This document shows, piece after piece, positions 54,116-61,980 of a stretch of DNA of 64,000 nt. Numbering within the stretch: position 1 is the first letter of the stretch; every line of letters starts with the position of its first letter. The DNA lies in assembly GCF_018919395.1 (NCBI RefSeq), contig NZ_JAHLME010000002.1, positions 310,001 to 374,000 on the forward strand, read 5' to 3'. The notes beneath the pieces were generated by a model that made no database searches, was not told the origin of the DNA, and saw nothing but the letters and a program-made list of their open reading frames with translations. Source of the DNA: Geomonas azotofigens. GTDB taxonomy: Bacteria > Desulfobacterota > Desulfuromonadia > Geobacterales > Geobacteraceae. The position numbers and the translations under genes were made by a program.

Positions 54116-55833
54116 TTCTCACCGGCTTCCTGGCGGCAGTGCTTGATCTTCTCGGCGAGCTCGGCGCTCTGCTCGGGCTCCATCTTCTGCAGCTTCTTGT
54201 AGAGCGGCAGCGCCTTCTTGTAGGCCCGGATGGCGCAGTAGACGTCGGCCAGGTGCCCCACCACGGTGGCGTCGCCGTCGGAAAGCTCGGCGGCCCGCTC
54301 CAGTTGCGCGATCGCGTCGTTGTAGCGCTTGAGCTTGAAGTAGGTCCACCCGAGGCTGTCCAGGATGAAGCCGTCGTCGGGCCTCAAGCTCACGGCCTTC
54401 TTCAGGTAGGTGAGCGCCTCCTCCAGGTTCTCCCCCATCTCGGCGTAGGTGTAGCCCAGGTAGTTGAGCGCCTGGGGGTCGTCCGGGGTCGCTTCCAGCA
54501 CCTTCTTCATCATGCTGACCGAGAGCTCCTTCTGCCCCATCTTGTCGTAGAGGATGCCCAGCCGGAACAGGACGCGCGGGTCGGACTGCAGCTTGAGGTC
54601 CATGGATTTCAGGGTGTCGATACCGCGCTGGTACTGCTCCATCGACTCGTAGAAGCCGGCCAGGTGCAGGTAGGTCTCGATGCGGGAGGGTTGCTGCGCG
54701 ATCTCCTGCAGCAGCAGGGCGATCCCCTTCTCCGGCTGCCCCTTCTCCTTGTACAGGTAGGCCAGGTGCCCCAGGGCATCCAGGTAGTACGGCGAATCCC
54801 GGTTGATCTTCTTGAACTCGGCGATGGCCTGGTCCACGTCCTCCTTCTCCTCGTAGGCGGAGGCGAGGTAAAAGCGCACCTGCTGCGCGTCGGGCTCGAC
54901 GGCGAGGATGTCCTGGAAGGCCTTGATCGCCTCGTCGTAGCGCTCGAGCTCGAGCAGCAGCAAGCCGATCTTGCGCGAGGTCTCAAGCGACTTGCCGCCC
55001 TTTTGCTGCAGCAGGGCGAGGGCCTCCTCCAGCCGCTTCTGCTGGATGAAGAGCTGGGCCAGGTGCTGGATGACGTTGGCGTTGTTGGGGTTTATCTCCA
55101 GGAGATCCTTGTAGCTGTCGATGGCGTCCGGAATCAGCCCCTGGGTCTCCTGGGAGATCCCCATCTCGATCAGCGCCTGTTCGAAATCGGGTTTGAGATC
55201 GACCGCCTTCTTGTAGTAGGTGAGCGCCTCTTTGGGGAGCCGCATCTGCTCGTAGGTCTTGGCGAGGTAGTAGTAGCCCAGGGGGGACTCCGGCGAAGCC
55301 TTCACCAGCGCCTTCAGCGTGTCCACCGCCTGCTCGTACTCGAAGCTCTTCAGGTAGAAGATGGCGATGTGCAGGTACACCTCTTCCTTGGTCGGATCGA
55401 GCTCGATCACCCTCTTGTAGTGCTGGACCGCCTCCTTCTCGCGCTGCAGGGTCATCAGGATGTTGCCGCACAACTGCTCGGCCTGCAGCGACTTCGGGTC
55501 GATGGCGATGGCGGCCTGGCACTCGGCGAGGGCATCCTCGGGACGGTTCTGCTGCAGGTAGATCTGCGCGGCCGCGTTGTGCAGGAATGCGGAGGAGGGA
55601 TCGGCGGCGATCGCCTGGCGCAGCAGGGACAGGGCCCCCTCCTGGTCACCTTCGGACGCCCGCATCCTGGCTTCCGCGAAGAGCGACAGGTTCCTTCCCG
55701 CACCGGGGGGAGGGGTGGGCGCGGTGATGGCGCCGAGCTCGGCAAGCGGCGGCATTTCCGAAGCTTGTTCGGTGGTGGCGCAGGCGTTGATCAGCAGGGG
55801 CAGGAAAAGGAGCGCTAGACACTTCTTGGTCAT
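54112..55833 (-). CDS. TPR-repeat lipoprotein
   Basis: 573 residues. Signal MTKKCLALLFLPLLINAC with lipobox INA-C (Cys18), then more than ten tandem tetratricopeptide repeats of 34 residues (for example DPKSLQAEQLCGNILMTLQREKEAVQHYKRVIELDP; NPNNANVIQHLAQLFIQQKRLEEALALL). TPR lipoproteins of this size act as scaffolds at the outer membrane in pilus, secretion or envelope systems. The role here is not known. It overlaps the peptide-binding lipoprotein gene by 4 bp, so the two are co-translated. A terminator-like hairpin lies in its leader. Confidence 0.85.
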   Translation of the reverse strand: MTKKCLALLFLPLLINACATTEQASEMPPLAELGAITAPTPPPGAGRNLSLFAEARMRASEGDQEGALSLLRQAIAADPSSAFLHNAAAQIYLQQNRPEDALAECQAAIAIDPKSLQAEQLCGNILMTLQREKEAVQHYKRVIELDPTKEEVYLHIAIFYLKSFEYEQAVDTLKALVKASPESPLGYYYLAKTYEQMRLPKEALTYYKKAVDLKPDFEQALIEMGISQETQGLIPDAIDSYKDLLEINPNNANVIQHLAQLFIQQKRLEEALALLQQKGGKSLETSRKIGLLLLELERYDEAIKAFQDILAVEPDAQQVRFYLASAYEEKEDVDQAIAEFKKINRDSPYYLDALGHLAYLYKEKGQPEKGIALLLQEIAQQPSRIETYLHLAGFYESMEQYQRGIDTLKSMDLKLQSDPRVLFRLGILYDKMGQKELSVSMMKKVLEATPDDPQALNYLGYTYAEMGENLEEALTYLKKAVSLRPDDGFILDSLGWTYFKLKRYNDAIAQLERAAELSDGDATVVGHLADVYCAIRAYKKALPLYKKLQKMEPEQSAELAEKIKHCRQEAGEK

Positions 55834-55871
55834 GGGTTACCTGTGGGTTCGGTAGATTTCGGGCAAAATCT

Positions 55872-55916
55872 AAAAAACGCGGCACCCCGGTGGGATACAG
55901 TATCCGGGGTGGCGCG
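55872..55916 (-). terminator. Terminator-like hairpin in the leader of the TPR lipoprotein gene
   Basis: On the minus strand CGCG-C-CACCCCGG pairs with CCGGGGTG-C-CGCG (12 pairs, one C-C mismatch, 13-base loop) and TTTTTT follows at once. It lies 39 bases before the ATG of the gene at 54112-55833 and just after a promoter candidate. It fits an attenuator or the end of a short RNA. Confidence 0.6.
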
Positions 55917-55929
55917 GTTAACTACATGA

Positions 55930-55958
55930 AAGCTAGCATAAATAGGTACCAGCGTCAA
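55930..55958 (-). promoter_or_regulatory. Promoter candidate for the TPR lipoprotein operon
   Basis: TTGACG and TAGCTT on the minus strand, 17 bases apart. Transcription would begin about 55923, directly before the terminator-like hairpin. The -10 is weak, so support is moderate to low. Confidence 0.35.
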
Positions 55959-55984
55959 ACAACATTTAGATGCATTTTAGGCTG

Positions 55985-56012
55985 TTGCGGCTCTAATGTG
56001 GTATGGTAGTAT
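55985..56012 (+). promoter_or_regulatory. Promoter candidate for the kinase-phosphatase operon
   Basis: TTGCGG and TAGTAT on the plus strand, 16 bases apart, ending 34 bases before the ATG at 56047. It lies in the divergent region shared with the TPR lipoprotein gene. Sequence similarity is the only support. Confidence 0.3.
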
Positions 56013-56046
56013 TCTCAAGTGAAATCATCAGTTTACCGGCAAAACG

Positions 56047-57609
56047 ATGGATCAAAAGCTTATAAAATCGCTACTTGAAGCAGCGGCCTACCCCGAGCCG
56101 ACGGGAGAGGTGCGCCTGGTCGAGACCCACGTCTCCTTCATCTTCATCACCGACCACTTCGTATACAAGGTGAAAAAGGCCGTCGACTACGGCTTTTTGG
56201 ACTTCACCACGCTGGAGCGGCGCCGCTTCTACTGCGGCGAGGAGGTGCGCCTGAACCGGCGCCTGTGCCCCGAGGTCTACCTCGGCGTCGTGGAGTTGCG
56301 CGAGACGGAGCGGGGCGCCGCCTTCGCCGGCGACGGCGCGGTCATCGACTACGCCGTCAAGATGCGACGTCTCCCCGAGGAGCGCATGCTGGACCGGCTC
56401 CTCAGCGAAGGCGCGGTCTTCCCCGCCGACATGGCACGCATCGCGGCGGCGGTGGCCGCCTTCCATGCCGGCGCCGAGCGCGGCCCGCACATCGACGCCT
56501 GCGCCGCGCCCGAGATGATCGGCCAGAACTGGGAACAGAACTTCCGCCAGAGCGCCCCCTTCGTGGGGAGCACGTTGCGGGCCGGCGAACTGGCGGAAAT
56601 CCGCCAATGGGCGACCTCCTTCCTGGCCGAGAATGAACCCCTGTTTCGCGAGCGTGTCGCCGGCGGCTTCATCAGGGACTGCGACGGCGACCTCCATTCC
56701 GGCAACATCTGCCTGACCGAACCGGTCTGCATCTTCGACTGCATCGAGTTCAGCGAGAAGTTCCGCTACATCGACACCGCCGCCGACCTCGCCTTCCTGC
56801 TCATGGACCTTGAGTACGCCGGGCGCCCCGACCTGGCCCGGGTGCTGCTGGCCGCCTACCGCGAGGCGAGCGGGGATGCCGGCATGTCGCCCCTGCTCGA
56901 CTTCTACAAGGCGCAGCGCGCCTTCGTGCGCGGCAAGGTGACCAGCCTGCGCCTGGCCCAGCCCGGGCTGAGCCCCGAACAGCGCGCCGGTGTCGAGGCC
57001 AGCGCCCGGCGCTACTTCCGCCTGACCCGCGGCTATGCGCTTCGGGGGCGCCTCGTCCCGACGCTCATCCTCACCTGCGGGCTAAGCGGCAGCGGCAAGA
57101 GCAGCCTCGCCGGCGAGCTCAGCCGCGAGCTCGGCCTCGAAATCACCCGCTCCGACCTTGTGCGCAAGGCTCTCGCCGGCGTCCCCGCCGCCGGTGGCGC
57201 CGCGGGCGCTCACGGCCGGGACGGTATCTACAACGACGAGATGGACCGGGCCACCTACGCCGCCCTCCTCGCCGAGGCGGAGCGCGCGCTCGCTCTCGGC
57301 AGGGGCATCGTGGTGGACGCGACCTTCAAGCGGCGCTCCGACCGCGAGCGGTTCCGGCAACTGGCCGCGCGGCTGGACGCTCCGTTTCTCATCGCCCATA
57401 CGCGCTGCCCGGAACAGGTCGCCCACGAGCGCCTCGATCGGCGCCGGCACGACCCCGCCGAGGTCTCCGATGCGCGGTGGGAGCAGTACCAGCGGCAGCG
57501 GGTGGAATTCGAGTTCCCCGAGCCGGGCGAGAGCCTGCTCCTGGACAGCACCCTCCCCGTCTGGGACGAGGCGGACCTGGTAATGGCCGCCATGGGGTTA
57601 TCGGCATGA
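56047..57609 (+). CDS. APH-like kinase fused to an AAA/gluconokinase-type ATPase
   Basis: 520 residues in two parts. Residues 1-330 resemble aminoglycoside phosphotransferase/choline kinases, with KVKKAVDYGFLDF near 40-50 and the catalytic loop DCDGDLHSGNICL (about 211-223) followed by FDCIEFS. Residues 335-520 form a P-loop kinase with GLSGSGKSS (about 344-352) and an arginine-rich end, as in AAA_33 nucleoside or gluconate kinases. The two-domain arrangement is known in environmental bacteria but without an established substrate. It overlaps the next small gene as ATGA, suggesting it is part of the same coupled operon. Confidence 0.75.
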   Translation: MDQKLIKSLLEAAAYPEPTGEVRLVETHVSFIFITDHFVYKVKKAVDYGFLDFTTLERRRFYCGEEVRLNRRLCPEVYLGVVELRETERGAAFAGDGAVIDYAVKMRRLPEERMLDRLLSEGAVFPADMARIAAAVAAFHAGAERGPHIDACAAPEMIGQNWEQNFRQSAPFVGSTLRAGELAEIRQWATSFLAENEPLFRERVAGGFIRDCDGDLHSGNICLTEPVCIFDCIEFSEKFRYIDTAADLAFLLMDLEYAGRPDLARVLLAAYREASGDAGMSPLLDFYKAQRAFVRGKVTSLRLAQPGLSPEQRAGVEASARRYFRLTRGYALRGRLVPTLILTCGLSGSGKSSLAGELSRELGLEITRSDLVRKALAGVPAAGGAAGAHGRDGIYNDEMDRATYAALLAEAERALALGRGIVVDATFKRRSDRERFRQLAARLDAPFLIAHTRCPEQVAHERLDRRRHDPAEVSDARWEQYQRQRVEFEFPEPGESLLLDSTLPVWDEADLVMAAMGLSA

Positions 57610-57854
57610 AGACCACGTTAAGGCAACTGGTGCTGCACCGGCTCAAGCTGAAGGACACCTGGGTGATCTGTTTCGTCCTCGGCATGGTGATGATGAACTA
57701 TCCCTTCATCAGCATCTTCAACAAGACGACCCTCCCCTTCGGGATCCCGCTGCTCTACCTGTACCTGTTGACCGGCTGGAGCTTCTCCATCTTCATCGTC
57801 TACCTGTTCAGCCGGGCGGCACGCAAGGATAGCGACACCAGGGGGCACATGTGA
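57606..57854 (+). CDS. Small two-helix membrane protein of a symporter-like pair
   Basis: 82 residues with two hydrophobic segments (about 18-38 and 44-68). The start overlaps the previous stop as ATGA and the stop overlaps the next gene's start (GTGA or TGATG), so translation of all three is linked. Small proteins with two membrane helices (for example DUF485 YjcH and DUF4212 families) accompany SSS symporters in other systems. This one precedes an SLC5-type sensor, so I infer the same kind of partnership. No closer family was recognised. Confidence 0.7.
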   Translation: MKTTLRQLVLHRLKLKDTWVICFVLGMVMMNYPFISIFNKTTLPFGIPLLYLYLLTGWSFSIFIVYLFSRAARKDSDTRGHM

Positions 57855-60800
57855 TGCTGGATGTCAACTGGGTCTGGGGCACCGCGCTGCTCTACATAGC
57901 CTTTTTGTTCCTGGTCGCCTACTACGCCGACCAGCGCCAGAAGGCGGGCCGCAGCATCACCGCCAACGCCTGGGTCTACGCCCTCTCCATCGCCGTCTAC
58001 GCCACCTCCTGGACCTTCTACGGCTCGGTGGGGAAGGCGGCCACCACCGGCATCGACTTCCTCCCGGTCTACCTCGGCCCGACCCTCACCGCCTTCAGCT
58101 GGTGGTTCCTGCTCAAGAAGATGGTCAGGATCTCCAAGGAAAACAACATCACCTCCATCGCCGACTTCATCAGCTCCCGCTACGGTTCGTCCCAGTGGCT
58201 CGGGGGGATCATCACCGTGATCACCCTGATGGGGGTGATGCCCTACATCGCCCTGCAGCTGAAGGCGGTCTCCACCTCCTTCACCATCATCACCGGCTAC
58301 CACGACTTCCACGTCGGCTTCATGGAGCGGGTCTACATCCCCTCCCCCCACCCCGGCCTCTTCACCGCGCTCTTTCTGGCCCTGTTCAGCGTCATCTTCG
58401 GGGCGAGGCACCTGATATCCACCGAGCGCCACGACGGCCTCGTCGCCGCCATCGCGCTGGAGTCGGTGGTGAAGCTCATGGCGATGCTCACCGTCGGCGT
58501 CTGCATCAGCTACTTCGCCTTCAACGGCATGGGCGACATCTTCCAGCGCGTGCAGCAGAAGGACCCGCAGCTCCTGGCGCGGCTCACCACCCTGGGCGAG
58601 CGCGGCGACAACTCCTACGCCTCCATGTTCAGCATCCTCACCCTCTCCATGGGGGCGGTCATGCTCCTGCCGCGCCAGTTCCAGATCATGGTGCTGGAAA
58701 ACGCGCACGAGTCGCACCTGAACACCGCCTCCTGGCGCTTCCCCGCCTACATGTTCCTGATGAACCTGTTCGTGATGCCGATAGCCCTCGCCGGCGTGCT
58801 CATGAACGGCAGCAACGCTGGGGCCGACTACTTCGTGCTCACCCTCCCCATGCAGCTTGGCTACCCCTGGCTCGCGCTGGTCGCCTTCCTGGGCGGCTTC
58901 TCCGCCTCGGCCGGGATGGTGATGGTCGAGTCCATCGCCGTCTCCACCATGCTCCTGAACCACGTGCTGCTGCCGGTGGTGATCAAGCTCAAGCCGCGCG
59001 CCTGGTTCCCGCAGCTCCTCATCAACCTGAAGCGCTTCGGGATCGTGCTGGTCATCCTCCTTGGCTACCTGTACCAGAGCGTGGTCGGGGAAAGCTACAT
59101 GCTGGCCAACATGGGGCTCATCTCCTTCTCAGCCGCCATCCAGTTCGCCCCGGCGCTGATCGGCGGGCTCTACTGGCCGCGCGGCAACAAGGCGGGCGCC
59201 ATCGTCGGGCTTTTGGCCGGTTTCGCGGTCTGGTTCTACACCCTGCTCATGCCCTCGCTGTTGCGGGCCGGCGGGTGGCAGGGGGACTTCCTGCTCAACG
59301 GCCCCTTCGGCATCGCCCTGCTGCGCCCCCAGGAGCTCTTCGGGCTGACCGGCCTGGACCCGTACACCCACACCCTGTTCTGGAGCATGTTCATGAACAT
59401 CGCCGCCTACCTTTCCCTCTCCATCCTTTTGGGGCAGAGTGAGAAGGAGCGCGAGCAGGTGAACCGCTTCGTGCGCGTCTTCGCCCCGGAGAGCGCGACG
59501 CCGCAGTGGGAGACCAAGCGCCTCTCCAAGCCGGTCACCATCGTGCAGTTCGTGAACCTCATGACCAAGTTCATCGGCGAGCAGCAGGCCAACGCCGCCA
59601 TCACCGACTACCTTGGCGACCGCGAGATCGACAGCAAGGGGGGGGTGTCCGAGTTCGAGCTCCCCAACCTGAAGCGCTTCGTGGAGAAGACCCTGGCCGG
59701 CTCGCTCGGCGGCGCGGCGGCAGGCGCGGTGGTCGAGAGCTTCCTCTCCGACATCGGCTCCCGGATGGAGCCGGTCTACGACATCTTCTCCACGGTGCGC
59801 ACCTCGCGCGACCAAAGCCGCGAGGCGCTCTTCGTCAGGCTGCGCGCCTCCGAGATCATGAACCGCTCCCTGGAGCTGGACATCATCATGGGGGACCTCC
59901 TCGAACTTTTGCTGCGCGAGTTCAAGCTCGACCTCGCCGTGATCCGCCTTCTGAACGAGGAGTCGGTGCTGCAGGTCCGCTGCTACCGCGGCATCGGCGG
60001 GGAACGCCTCACCGCCGAGGACCGCATCCTCGAAATCGACACCCACGTCGGCGAGGCCTTCCTCGGGCGCCGCACCGAGTTCTTCAACGACACCGCCTTC
60101 ATCACCAAGCCGATCGCCAAGGAGATCTTCCGCCGGGAGGGGATCAAGTCCTTCGCCCACATCCCCATCGCCAGCGAGGGGGCCCAGCCGGTCGGCATCC
60201 TCTCCGTCTTCTCCCGCTCCATCGTCGGGCTTTTCACCGAGCAGTTCGTGGAACTCCTGGAGAGCCTCGCCGGGCAGCTGGCCCAGGCGGTGCGCATCGT
60301 CGAGGAGCGCGAGGCCAAGGAGCGGGAACGGCACCAGAAGGAGGCCGCCCTCTTGGAGAACGCCAGGGTGACCCGGGACCTCGAGCTCGCCAAGCAGATC
60401 CAGCTCTCGCTCCTCCCCGAGGCCCCGCCCACCCTGCCGGGGGTGCGCATCGCCTGCCGCTGCGTCCCGGCGACCCACGTGGGGGGGGACTACTACGACT
60501 TCTTCCAGCGCGGCGGCCAGGTGGTGGACATGGTCATGGCCGACGTCTCCGGCCACAGCGTGGGCGCCGCCCTCATCATGGTGGAGACCCGCAGCGTGCT
60601 GAGGGCCCAGATCGAGGAGCCGCGCTCGGCCCGGGACCTTTTGAAGCTCCTGAACGAGCTCCTCTACGACGACCTGAGCGCCGCCGAGCTTTTCATCACC
60701 ATGTTCTGCGCGCGCTACGACGGCGCGACCCGGACCCTGCGCTACGCCAACGCCGGCCATACCCGCCCCCTGCTCTTCCGCGCCGGGAGCTGGCTGGAGC

Positions 60801-61090
60801 TCGACGCCGAGGGGCTCATCCTCGGCGTGGAACGGAACGTGGTTTTCGAGGAACAGCACATGCAGCTGCGGGCGGGGGATCTCCTCTTCATCTACACCGA
60901 CGGCATCATCGAGGCGGAGAACGGCCAAGGGGAGCTGTTCGGCATCCCGAGGCTGTGCGGCCTGATGGAGACGCTCCTGGAGCTGGACCCCGAGGTGGTG
61001 ATCGAGAAGGTGCTTTCGGAGGTTTACTCCTACGCCTGGCCCAATCCTTTACAGGACGACATATCCATGGTAGTCATGAAAGTTGCCTGA
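57851..61090 (+). CDS. SLC5-type transporter sensor fused to STAC, GAF and PP2C (SpoIIE) phosphatase domains
   Basis: 1079 residues. Residues 1-535 form a sodium:solute symporter-like membrane region with about thirteen segments. Residues about 600-640 (EFELPNLKRFVEKTLAGSLG) match the STAC domain, known as the linker between SLC5 sensors and histidine kinases. A GAF domain follows (about 660-820) and the C-terminus (about 860-1078) is a PP2C/SpoIIE phosphatase with HVGGDYYDFF, ADVSGHSVGAAL, TDGIIEAENG and a final DDISMVV, which carry the metal-binding aspartates. It likely senses a transported solute or membrane state and dephosphorylates the STAS protein encoded next. The start is GTG at 57851 or ATG at 57854. 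Replacing the usual kinase with a phosphatase is unusual. Confidence 0.9.
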   Translation: MMLDVNWVWGTALLYIAFLFLVAYYADQRQKAGRSITANAWVYALSIAVYATSWTFYGSVGKAATTGIDFLPVYLGPTLTAFSWWFLLKKMVRISKENNITSIADFISSRYGSSQWLGGIITVITLMGVMPYIALQLKAVSTSFTIITGYHDFHVGFMERVYIPSPHPGLFTALFLALFSVIFGARHLISTERHDGLVAAIALESVVKLMAMLTVGVCISYFAFNGMGDIFQRVQQKDPQLLARLTTLGERGDNSYASMFSILTLSMGAVMLLPRQFQIMVLENAHESHLNTASWRFPAYMFLMNLFVMPIALAGVLMNGSNAGADYFVLTLPMQLGYPWLALVAFLGGFSASAGMVMVESIAVSTMLLNHVLLPVVIKLKPRAWFPQLLINLKRFGIVLVILLGYLYQSVVGESYMLANMGLISFSAAIQFAPALIGGLYWPRGNKAGAIVGLLAGFAVWFYTLLMPSLLRAGGWQGDFLLNGPFGIALLRPQELFGLTGLDPYTHTLFWSMFMNIAAYLSLSILLGQSEKEREQVNRFVRVFAPESATPQWETKRLSKPVTIVQFVNLMTKFIGEQQANAAITDYLGDREIDSKGGVSEFELPNLKRFVEKTLAGSLGGAAAGAVVESFLSDIGSRMEPVYDIFSTVRTSRDQSREALFVRLRASEIMNRSLELDIIMGDLLELLLREFKLDLAVIRLLNEESVLQVRCYRGIGGERLTAEDRILEIDTHVGEAFLGRRTEFFNDTAFITKPIAKEIFRREGIKSFAHIPIASEGAQPVGILSVFSRSIVGLFTEQFVELLESLAGQLAQAVRIVEEREAKERERHQKEAALLENARVTRDLELAKQIQLSLLPEAPPTLPGVRIACRCVPATHVGGDYYDFFQRGGQVVDMVMADVSGHSVGAALIMVETRSVLRAQIEEPRSARDLLKLLNELLYDDLSAAELFITMFCARYDGATRTLRYANAGHTRPLLFRAGSWLELDAEGLILGVERNVVFEEQHMQLRAGDLLFIYTDGIIEAENGQGELFGIPRLCGLMETLLELDPEVVIEKVLSEVYSYAWPNPLQDDISMVVMKVA

Positions 61091-61181
61091 CCCGGGGGCT
61101 GCGCCACTTGCTAAATGTCGGCGCTTATTGCACAATGAATCTGGCTGTATACCGTACGGACCTCAAAACAAGGAGATGGTC

Positions 61182-61523
61182 ATGAACCTAGCGAGCGAGA
61201 CGAGGAACGACGTTGTAATCATATACGTCAAGGAGGAAAGGCTGGACGCGCACAACTCGACCGAACTGAAAAGTGCGGTACAGAAGCTTTTCGAGGACGG
61301 CAAGAAGAATGTCCTGGTGGACCTGAAGGATGTACGTTTTATCGACAGTTCCGGGTTGGGCGCGCTGGTTTCCGGGTTCAAGAACGCCATCTCGCACCAG
61401 GGCAACCTGAAACTCTCCTCGCTGCAGTCCCAGGTCAAGTCGATGTTCGAGCTGACCCGTCTGCACCGGGTCTTCGAGATATTCCCTTCAACGGTGGAGG
61501 CGGTGGAGAACTTCCAGTCCTAA
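61182..61523 (+). CDS. STAS-domain anti-anti-sigma factor (RsbV/SpoIIAA type)
   Basis: 113 residues; AGGAG with six bases to the ATG at 61182 decides the start over an ATG within the ribosome site. The phosphoserine loop is FIDSSGLGAL (54-63), with the usual target Ser in DSSGLG. Unphosphorylated STAS proteins of this kind bind the anti-sigma kinase and free the sigma factor; PP2C phosphatases such as RsbU or SpoIIE reactivate them. It lies 91 bp after the PP2C fusion and 31 bp before the kinase gene. Confidence 0.92.
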   Translation: MNLASETRNDVVIIYVKEERLDAHNSTELKSAVQKLFEDGKKNVLVDLKDVRFIDSSGLGALVSGFKNAISHQGNLKLSSLQSQVKSMFELTRLHRVFEIFPSTVEAVENFQS

Positions 61524-61554
61524 CTGGTCGGGCGGCGGCAAAGCGAGGCGTCAG

Positions 61555-61977
61555 ATGGAAAACACGATCGAGGTCGACATAAAGGTTCCCAACAAGACCA
61601 GGTACCTGAGTCTTATCGGGAAGATCGGGGAGGACATCGCCCGCGAGCTGGAGCGTTACAGCGGCGACAAGGAGGTTCTCGCCTACCATCTGAACCTGGT
61701 GCTCACCGAGGCCATGGTGAACGCCATCAAGCACGCCGGGCCGAAAGAACCGGAAAAGCTGGTGCGCATCGTGATCACCCTGCACCGGGACGACCTGACC
61801 ATCAGGGTCTACGACGACGGCCAGGGGTTCGACATCAACGCCATCCCGGCCCCCAACTTCGAGGAGTTGGAGGACCGGGGCCGCGGCATCTTCCTGATCC
61901 GCACGCTGATGGACTCCGTGGCCTACAGAAAGAACTGCAAGGAAAACATGCTGGAGATGAAGAAGAAGCTCTCCTGA
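61555..61977 (+). CDS. RsbW-like anti-sigma factor / serine protein kinase
   Basis: 140 residues, a GHKL ATPase. Glu52 and Asn56 in LTEAMVNAIKHAG form the N box, DDGQGFD (87-93) the G1 box and RGRGIFLI (108-115) the G2 box. It would phosphorylate the STAS protein and hold a sigma factor or other target inactive. No sigma factor gene is nearby, so the target is unknown. It is the last gene of the group and ends 3 bp before the convergent lgt gene. Confidence 0.9.
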   Translation: MENTIEVDIKVPNKTRYLSLIGKIGEDIARELERYSGDKEVLAYHLNLVLTEAMVNAIKHAGPKEPEKLVRIVITLHRDDLTIRVYDDGQGFDINAIPAPNFEELEDRGRGIFLIRTLMDSVAYRKNCKENMLEMKKKLS

Positions 61978-61980
61978 GTC

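Noticed and set aside
55834-56046. Possible c-di-GMP (GEMM) or other known riboswitch in the leader of the TPR lipoprotein
   Set aside because: The characteristic conserved segments of known classes could not be found around the hairpin, so only an unassigned terminator-like stem is reported.
59129-60928. Minus-strand ORF of 599 codons opposite the PP2C fusion gene
   Set aside because: Composition is that of a GC-rich shadow; the plus strand holds clear PP2C, GAF and STAC motifs.
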